Origin: an uncultured Pseudomonadota bacterium
Lineage (GTDB): Bacteria > Myxococcota_A > UBA796 > CAJQPC01
Direction of reading: 5' to 3'
DNA: 64,000 nucleotides
NCBI GenBank assembly: GCA_913060515.1
Contig: CAJXRZ010000017.1
Coordinates: 1-64,000, forward strand
Shown here: positions 58,966 to 64,000 of the stretch, in pieces
Layout: each line of letters opens with the position of its first letter
Numbering within the stretch: the first letter of the stretch is position 1
Made by a program: the position numbers and the translations under genes
Notes under the pieces: model-generated
Database searches by the model: none
Told to the model about the DNA's origin: nothing
Seen by the model: only the letters and a program-made list of their open reading frames with translations

Positions 58966-60012
58966 ATGCAGCTGCACCGTCCCGAACCCATCCTCCATCC
59001 CGAGTCCGTCGCCCTTGAGCGCGAGGAGCCCCCCATCCGCAGCGCCAGGCGCTTGCACGAGGGGGAGAAGCTCATGGTCTGGGACCACTACGGCAGCGGG
59101 GCCGATGTGCTCGATGCCCTGCACGACTACATGCAGCCGCCGCCCTTCGGCGCGGACCATGAGCTCAAGGCTCGCTACGAGGTGGCCTATAGAAAGGCGG
59201 CCAAGAACCTGCTGGTCGGGATTCGTGGCCACAAGGTCATGCTCAACAACGGCGCCCCCATCGGCTTCCTTGAGCAGCTCTACCCAGAGCTAAGGCAGTT
59301 CGCGCTGCCTTTTGTGGAGATGCAGGAGCTCTTCGGTGCCTGGCGGCGCTTTGTAGACGGCGTGCCCATGACTGTTCTCGGCCACTCGCTGCATCCCTAC
59401 TACGGCACCTATGCGCCCACACGGACCTCGCACTTGGAGCTCTTTGCCACCTGGCTGAGCCAGTACAAAGGGTCCAAAACGCGCGCGGTTGATGTTGGCA
59501 GTGGCAGCGGTGTGCTCGCTCTTATGCTCGCAAAGGCTGGCGTAGAGCAGATTCTGGCCATCGACGACAACCCCAACGCGGTGCACAGCCTGGAGTTGGA
59601 GCTGCAGCGCAATCCTCCGAAGGGACTCGTGATTCCGGCCTTGGGCGATTTGCTGGAGCCCAATCAGACCCGGGCGGACCTCATCGTCATGAACCCGCCA
59701 TGGACCCAGCAGACCCCAACCAGTCTGGTGGACCGCGCGCTCTACTACCAGGAGGGGCTCTTCGAGCGCTTCTTTGAGCAGGCTGAGCAGCACTTGGCAC
59801 CGGAAGGCCGGGTCGTCCTGCTCTTCTCGAACCTGATCTCCTTGGTACAACCTGAGGTTCCTCATCCTATCCAGGCCGAACTGGCCCGTGGACGCTTCTC
59901 TCTGGTTCAGACCTTGAACCGCAAGGTCAAGAGCACCAAGAACAAGGTCGGGAAGGCCCGCTCCACCAAGGAGAAGGTCCAGATCTGGGAGCTGGAACGC
60001 GCATGCCCATGA
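58966..60012 (+). CDS. Class I SAM-dependent methyltransferase
   Basis: 348 residues from ATG 58966 (a TTG 9 bases earlier is less likely). A helical N-terminal domain of about 165 residues precedes the Rossmann fold: AVDVGSGSGVLALMLAK binds SAM, AIDDNPNA follows, and MNPPWTQQ is the NPPY-type motif of enzymes methylating amide or amino nitrogen (HemK/PrmC, RNA or DNA N-methylases). The substrate is unknown. The C-terminus is Lys-rich, suggesting nucleic-acid contact. Confidence 0.9.
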   Translation: MQLHRPEPILHPESVALEREEPPIRSARRLHEGEKLMVWDHYGSGADVLDALHDYMQPPPFGADHELKARYEVAYRKAAKNLLVGIRGHKVMLNNGAPIGFLEQLYPELRQFALPFVEMQELFGAWRRFVDGVPMTVLGHSLHPYYGTYAPTRTSHLELFATWLSQYKGSKTRAVDVGSGSGVLALMLAKAGVEQILAIDDNPNAVHSLELELQRNPPKGLVIPALGDLLEPNQTRADLIVMNPPWTQQTPTSLVDRALYYQEGLFERFFEQAEQHLAPEGRVVLLFSNLISLVQPEVPHPIQAELARGRFSLVQTLNRKVKSTKNKVGKARSTKEKVQIWELERACP

Positions 60013-60269
60013 CCCCCGCCAAGGCGCTGGGGATTCCCACCGTGGTGGGCTTGTTCTGCACCGTGCTCAGCTATGGCTTGGGCTATGTGGCGCTGAGCTA
60101 TCTGGGGCAGGCGCTGATGCCGGAAAGCCAGGCCATCTGGCCGCTTGTGTTGGGCTCTCTGCTTCTGGCTAGCCTGGGCGGGACTCTGGGTGCGCGTTTT
60201 GCGTTTGGCCGCATGAAGAAGCAGTTTGAGCGAGAGCAGGCCGAGGCAAGGGTCAGTCCCGCAGAATGA
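60003..60269 (+). CDS. Small membrane protein (88 aa)
   Basis: Two hydrophobic helices (about 10-35 and 44-65) and a charged C-terminal tail (RMKKQFEREQAEAR). It overlaps the methyltransferase gene by 10 bases. No recognised family. Confidence 0.7.
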   Translation: MPMTPAKALGIPTVVGLFCTVLSYGLGYVALSYLGQALMPESQAIWPLVLGSLLLASLGGTLGARFAFGRMKKQFEREQAEARVSPAE

Positions 60270-60319
60270 AAGTCTGCCTGGCAGCGTAGGACGGAGGAGC
60301 TGGAGTCCAGGCCTTGGAA

Positions 60320-60718
60320 ATGCAGAACAAGGTCAGACCAGGAGCCGTCGTGCTCGCCCTCGGAGCTGTAGCTTTGCCGGGGCTCTCTTTCCTGGCGAGC
60401 CTAGCCTTGCCCTGCCTGTGGTTTCTACCGTGGGGGCTGCTTGGCGTGCTGACGGTGCCCCTCTGGTCAGGGCTAGCGCCAAGCAGGCGGGCGGCGTGGC
60501 TGGGCAGTGGGGTGACGGTCCTGCTGGTGTTCGGCGCGGGCCTGCTGGCTCTGGTCGGTGTGGAGCGGACGCCCCTCCCCGATGAGGTGATGTGCGAGGA
60601 CTTCGTGACCCCTCTGGCACTCCTCGCGACGCCGCTCTGGGTGCTGCTCGCCGCGCTCAGCGCAGCGGCGCTCTGGTCCCTAAAACACTGGGTGCAGAGT
60701 CGGCTGCGGGCCGCCTAA
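60320..60718 (+). CDS. Small membrane protein (132 aa)
   Basis: Three to four hydrophobic helices, a short loop PDEVMCEDFVTP before the last helix and a positively charged end (KHWVQSRLRAA). ATG 60320 is chosen over a TTG 6 bases upstream. Its end overlaps by 4 bases the end of the convergent minus-strand gene. No recognised family. Confidence 0.65.
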   Translation: MQNKVRPGAVVLALGAVALPGLSFLASLALPCLWFLPWGLLGVLTVPLWSGLAPSRRAAWLGSGVTVLLVFGAGLLALVGVERTPLPDEVMCEDFVTPLALLATPLWVLLAALSAAALWSLKHWVQSRLRAA

Positions 60719-61680
60719 AACTGCAGGCTACGCTCCGGCGCCCAAGCGCCGAACTTGCCAGGCGCCGTCTCCTCAAAGGCCAGATAGCCCAGGTCCACAA
60801 AGGGTTCCAGACCGGGTGCGAGCCACCGCATTGGACTGTCCTGGCGCTGCATCAGAAGCGGGTGCAACCTGGGCGCCAACCACCAACCCTTCAGGCGCTT
60901 GGCTTGGCGTGCGGCCTCTGCGCCCTCTCCACCTCCCGCGATGGCGCCCAACTGCGCCTTGTGCAGGATCCAGAGGTAGGTGAGCAGCTGAGGCAGGGCG
61001 CCGACGGTAGCGTTCTTGCTCGTCTTGAGCTCGAAGAGGTGGAAGCTCTCGCCGCCTGGGGAGGTGGTCCATAGGTCTGCTTGAGCACCGGCCCGCGGAG
61101 TCCAGGTCTTGGAGGCGGAGACCTTGCCCTTGAACAACCCCAAAGGAAGCTGGCGCTGAATTGGAGCCAGGGGGCCACAGATCCCAGGCGCCGTCTTGGC
61201 CCACTTCTTCTCACGGCAGATCTGTGTCTCCAGGTGGTGCTCTTCTCCCTGGCCGCCGTTGTAGGGGCGCTTGCGCCTGGGGGCGTTCATCACCAGCTCG
61301 CTGGGCCACTCCAAGGCAGGCACGCCCTGAAGCTGCAAGCGCTCTCCCAAGCCTCTCTGGAGCACTTCCAGGGCGATGCGCGCCCGCGTGTCGTGGTGGC
61401 CCAGCTTCTCATCGTCTGGCGGGTTCCCTTCGATGCGCACCCGCAGTAGGGGATTGGAGCCGGTGAAACGGTCCGCCCAATACCCAAAGCAGAGCAGGAA
61501 GAAGGGGGCCGCGCAGGCGTTGCTCTGGAGGTCCTGGCTCAGCGTCTCGCGCGGGAGCACGAGCTCGTACACGCAACGGCCATCCTCTTCAAAGCTCGCC
61601 CATTGGCCGACGGCTGGGAGGCGAACGTGGGGAATGTGCTCGTTGACCTGAGCGAGAACGGAATCAAAGCTGTTGTTCAT
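60715..61680 (-). CDS. Hypothetical protein with possible PD-(D/E)XK nuclease core
   Basis: 321 residues. The segment AQADLWTTSPGGESFHLFELKTSKN (residues about 205-229) has an Asp followed by a strand and ELK, then a helix with GALPQLLTYLWIL, which is the arrangement of the PD-(D/E)XK nuclease core. No further domain is recognised. It begins 9 bases after the GH1 gene on the same strand, so it is probably in the sugar/peptide operon, an odd place for a nuclease. Confidence 0.75.
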   Translation of the reverse strand: MNNSFDSVLAQVNEHIPHVRLPAVGQWASFEEDGRCVYELVLPRETLSQDLQSNACAAPFFLLCFGYWADRFTGSNPLLRVRIEGNPPDDEKLGHHDTRARIALEVLQRGLGERLQLQGVPALEWPSELVMNAPRRKRPYNGGQGEEHHLETQICREKKWAKTAPGICGPLAPIQRQLPLGLFKGKVSASKTWTPRAGAQADLWTTSPGGESFHLFELKTSKNATVGALPQLLTYLWILHKAQLGAIAGGGEGAEAARQAKRLKGWWLAPRLHPLLMQRQDSPMRWLAPGLEPFVDLGYLAFEETAPGKFGAWAPERSLQF

Positions 61681-61689
61681 CGAGGAGCC

Positions 61690-63018
61690 CTAGCTCCTCT
61701 CCGCCACAAAGTCCCGATACCAATACGCTGAGTCCTTGATGGTGCGCTTCTGGGTCTCGTAGTCCACGTGGACCAGACCGAAGCGCTTGGCGTATCCAAA
61801 GGCCCACTCAAAGTTGTCGAGCAGTGACCAAGCGAAGTAGCCGGTCAAGGGTACTCCCTCGTCAATGGCGGACGCGCAAGCCTCCAAGTGCTGCTCAAAG
61901 TAGGCGCGCCTGCGGGTGTCTTTGACGCGACCGTCCTCATCGGGTCCAGTGGCATAGGCCGCGCCGTTCTCGGTGATGATGATTTCCTTGGTGGGGTAGT
62001 CCCGGTGCACGTCCGTGAGCAGGCGGCGCAGGGAGGGCCCGTAGACTTCCCAGTCCATGTCGGTCTTCACGCCCGTGCCGTGCAGGGTCTGTGGATCGTT
62101 TCCTTCCTCTTCTCCCCGGATGATGCCGCGGCTGTAGAAGTTGATGCCCAAAAAGTCGGTGTCCACGGCCATGTGCTCAAAGTCACCCTCGTGGATCTCC
62201 GGCAGCGCGAAGCCTTCCCTCTCGTAGTGCTCGATCATGTCCCGGGGGTAGTCGCGGCCGTAGAGAGGGTCCAAGAACCAGCGGTTGAAGTGGCCATCAA
62301 AGCGCTCGGCCGCCACGCGGTCGATCTCAGAGTTGGAGGCTGGATAGGAGGGACAGAGGTTCAAGGTGATGCCGACTTTGGCGTCCTTGACGTTGTCCCG
62401 AATCACCGGGACGGCCATGCCGTGGCTGAGCAGGATGTGGTGGGCGGCCGCCAGGGCCTTGTCCATGTCTTTGATGCCCGGGGCGTGCTCGCCGCTCTTG
62501 TAGCCAAGCATGCTGACCACCCAAGGCTCGTTGTGGGTGATCCAGTTCGCGACGCGGTCCCCCAGACTGCGGCTCATCACGTCGGCGAAGTCTACAAAGT
62601 GGGGGCAGATCCCGCGCCAGGGCCAGCTGCCGGCATCGTCCAAGGGCTGGGGCAGATCCCAGTGGTAGAGGGTGGCCCAAGGAGTGATTCCCCGCTCCAA
62701 CAGCCCGTCTACAAGCTTGGAGTAGAAGTCTAGGCCGGCCTGAAGGCCTTGCTTCTCAAAGCCCGTTGGCAACACGCGAGGCCAGGCGATGGAGAAGCGG
62801 TAGGCCTTCATGCCCAGCTCCTGGAGGATGTCCAGATCCTCCTCCCAGCGGTCGTAGTGCTCGCATGCACGGGCGCCGTCGTGGCCCTTGTAGACCTTGC
62901 CAGGGGTGGCACAAAAGGTGTCCCAGATGCTGGGTCCGCGTCCGTCTCGGTTTACCGCGCCTTCGATCTGGTAGGAGGAGGTCGCCGCCCCCCAGATGAA
63001 GTCCTTCGGGAAGCTCAT
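61690..63018 (-). CDS. GH1 beta-glucosidase
   Basis: 442 residues from ATG 63018. GH1 hallmarks: FIWGAATSSYQIEGA at the start, acid/base Glu in ITHNEPW, nucleophile Glu in IIITENGAAY, and GYFAWSLLDNFEWAFGY near the end. No signal peptide, so cytoplasmic, acting on imported beta-glucosides. It overlaps the transporter ATPase gene by 4 bases, which suggests the ABC system imports cello- or other beta-linked oligosaccharides. Confidence 0.95.
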   Translation of the reverse strand: MSFPKDFIWGAATSSYQIEGAVNRDGRGPSIWDTFCATPGKVYKGHDGARACEHYDRWEEDLDILQELGMKAYRFSIAWPRVLPTGFEKQGLQAGLDFYSKLVDGLLERGITPWATLYHWDLPQPLDDAGSWPWRGICPHFVDFADVMSRSLGDRVANWITHNEPWVVSMLGYKSGEHAPGIKDMDKALAAAHHILLSHGMAVPVIRDNVKDAKVGITLNLCPSYPASNSEIDRVAAERFDGHFNRWFLDPLYGRDYPRDMIEHYEREGFALPEIHEGDFEHMAVDTDFLGINFYSRGIIRGEEEGNDPQTLHGTGVKTDMDWEVYGPSLRRLLTDVHRDYPTKEIIITENGAAYATGPDEDGRVKDTRRRAYFEQHLEACASAIDEGVPLTGYFAWSLLDNFEWAFGYAKRFGLVHVDYETQKRTIKDSAYWYRDFVAERS

Positions 63019-63923
63019 TTCGTCTCCAAATGACAGGCGACCTGGTGTTGTTCGCCGAGCAAGGTGGGGGTCGTTGTGCTGCACGCCGGCAGGGCCTGGA
63101 GGCAGCGGTTCTGGAAGGGGCAACCCGGAGTGGGGTCGATGGTGTTGGCCCGGCCGGGTTTGGCCGGCAGCTCCGTGTCCAAGCCCACCCCATGGGTCGC
63201 CGCGGCAAGCAGGAGCTGGGTGTAGGGGTGTTTGGGGGAGCGCAGCAGGGTGTCGGCGGGCGCCATCTCCATGACCTGCCCAGCATAGAGCACCAGGATG
63301 CGGTCGCAGAGCCAGCGGGCCGCGGCCAAGTCATGGGTCACAAAGAGCAGGCCAACCCCGGTCTCTTTTCTCAGGCGGTCCAGCAGCTGCAGGATGTCCA
63401 TGCGGCTGGAGACATCGAGCATCGAGGTGGGCTCGTCTGCCAGGAGCAGCTTGGGCCTTGGGGCCAGGGCCCGGGCAATGGCGACCCGTTGACGCTGACC
63501 GCCGGAGAGCTCGTGGGGGAAGCGCGGCAGGTAGCTCTCATCCAGGCCCACCGTCTCCAGCAGCTCCTTGAGCGCGCCCGGTTTGTCGAAGCCGTAGAGC
63601 TTGAGGGGACGCTCCAGGTGGTGTCGGATGTCGTGCACGGGGTTGAGAGAGGCAAATGGGTTCTGAAACACCATCTGAATGTCGTCTCGGGCCGCCTTGG
63701 AGCGGGGGGCGTCGTTGAAACGAATCTCCCCGCGCGAGGCCACCTGAAGCCCAGCGACGACCTTGGCCAGGGTGCTCTTGCCGCTTCCGGACTCCCCAAC
63801 CAGGGCCAAGGCTTCGCCTTCGGCGACCGTCAGGCTCACCTCGTTGAGGGCCTGCAGGATGCTCTTGGAGAACACGCCGCCCTGGGGAAAGTCGACCCCT
63901 AAGCCTTGGATCTCAAGAAGCAT
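63015..63923 (-). CDS. Oligopeptide/oligosaccharide ABC transporter ATPase (OppF-like)
   Basis: 302 residues. Walker A GESGSGKST, Q-loop FQNPFASLNP, signature LSGGQRQRVAIARAL, Walker B LLLADEPTSMLD and the H-loop His. The C-terminal extension with CPFQNRC and later cysteines (ACSTT, VACH) is typical of Opp/Dpp ATPases and can bind an Fe-S cluster. Pairs with the truncated ATPase gene upstream. Confidence 0.94.
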   Translation of the reverse strand: MLLEIQGLGVDFPQGGVFSKSILQALNEVSLTVAEGEALALVGESGSGKSTLAKVVAGLQVASRGEIRFNDAPRSKAARDDIQMVFQNPFASLNPVHDIRHHLERPLKLYGFDKPGALKELLETVGLDESYLPRFPHELSGGQRQRVAIARALAPRPKLLLADEPTSMLDVSSRMDILQLLDRLRKETGVGLLFVTHDLAAARWLCDRILVLYAGQVMEMAPADTLLRSPKHPYTQLLLAAATHGVGLDTELPAKPGRANTIDPTPGCPFQNRCLQALPACSTTTPTLLGEQHQVACHLETK

Positions 63924-64000
63924 GGTTCAGCTCCCAGCAGCTCGCCCAGTGCACGGACTCTTGGCCGGACCTGCTGAAGTGGTCCTTGGATGGCTCCTGG
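63913..64000 (-). CDS. ABC transporter ATPase (OppD-like), C-terminal fragment
   Basis: Only the last 28 codons are inside the window; the frame reads to a stop at 63915-63913 and overlaps the start of the next ATPase gene by 11 bases. The ending (ESVHWASCWELN) resembles the Opp/Dpp ATPase tail, which commonly has a His followed by a Cys. Identity rests mainly on position before an OppF-like gene. Confidence 0.5.
   Translation of the reverse strand, partial: QEPSKDHFSRSGQESVHWASCWELNHAS

Noticed and set aside
1-64000. CRISPR arrays, tRNA or rRNA genes, insertion sequences
   Set aside because: No regularly spaced direct repeats, no cloverleaf-like sequences in the short gaps, and no transposase or integrase gene were seen on either strand.

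Overview
The window is a high-GC, densely packed bacterial stretch with about 60 protein genes, no RNA genes and no gap above 300 bases. Bases 1-46 are not genomic: they match the Illumina Nextera read-2/i7 adapter, so the left edge is a contig end and the first gene is cut there. The right edge cuts an oligopeptide-type ABC transporter ATPase gene. Several features point to a Myxococcota-type (former Deltaproteobacteria) organism, probably known only from a metagenome. These are a MopE-like calcium-type repeat lipoprotein, a Ser/Thr kinase fused to a formylglycine-generating-enzyme (FGE) domain, an FHA protein, a caspase-like protease, and many lipoproteins with very short signal peptides. 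The taxon is inferred.

Layout. (1) 48-2174, minus: three exported proteins of unknown role. (2) 2334-8289, minus: an amino-acid symporter, a VOC protein, a eukaryote-like UMP/CMP-kinase fusion, a PLP decarboxylase and a class V aminotransferase-like enzyme. They read as one co-directional run and may be an undescribed small-molecule pathway. (3) 8358-27506: a compact denitrification island. It holds an Rrf2 Fe-S regulator, nirK-nirV-sco, norCBQD plus a membrane protein, and an unusual nap operon (tetraheme lipoprotein, NrfC/NrfD-type quinol module, napD, napA, a tandem NapB-like tetraheme protein, two small proteins). A porin, a small membrane protein and an NnrS-family protein follow. Nitrate to nitrite to NO to N2O is covered; no nosZ is present here. 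(4) 27575-34005: lipid- or redox-flavoured genes. They include a remarkable protein with two cyclic-nucleotide domains, a BFD-type [2Fe-2S] domain and a CYP51-like P450 domain that lacks the heme cysteine. An SDR, a fatty acid hydroxylase/sterol desaturase-family protein, a Coq4-family protein and a PlsC-type acyltransferase follow.

(5) 34019-42712: a CoA-transferase, the repeat adhesin, a small lipoprotein, an esterase, an SDR and a PLD-helicase-DUF3427 protein. (6) 42753-47753: a cytochrome c'-like lipoprotein, then a hydroxylase-rhodanese fusion, a GH113-like glycosidase and a sulfite-oxidase/cytochrome c fusion in one coupled operon. This looks like sulfane-sulfur/sulfite chemistry at the membrane. 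(7) 47810-53576: transporters, a flavin reductase, an old yellow enzyme and a YghU-type glutathione transferase. (8) 53625-58672: FHA protein, kinase-FGE fusion and caspase-like protease, a probable signalling set. (9) 58966-64000: a methyltransferase with small membrane proteins, then a peptide/oligosaccharide ABC transporter with a GH1 beta-glucosidase.

Three near-perfect sigma-54 (-24/-12) promoter matches precede the nap operon, the cytochrome c'-like gene and the hydroxylase-rhodanese operon. The last two lie so close to the start codon that the mRNAs would be essentially leaderless.
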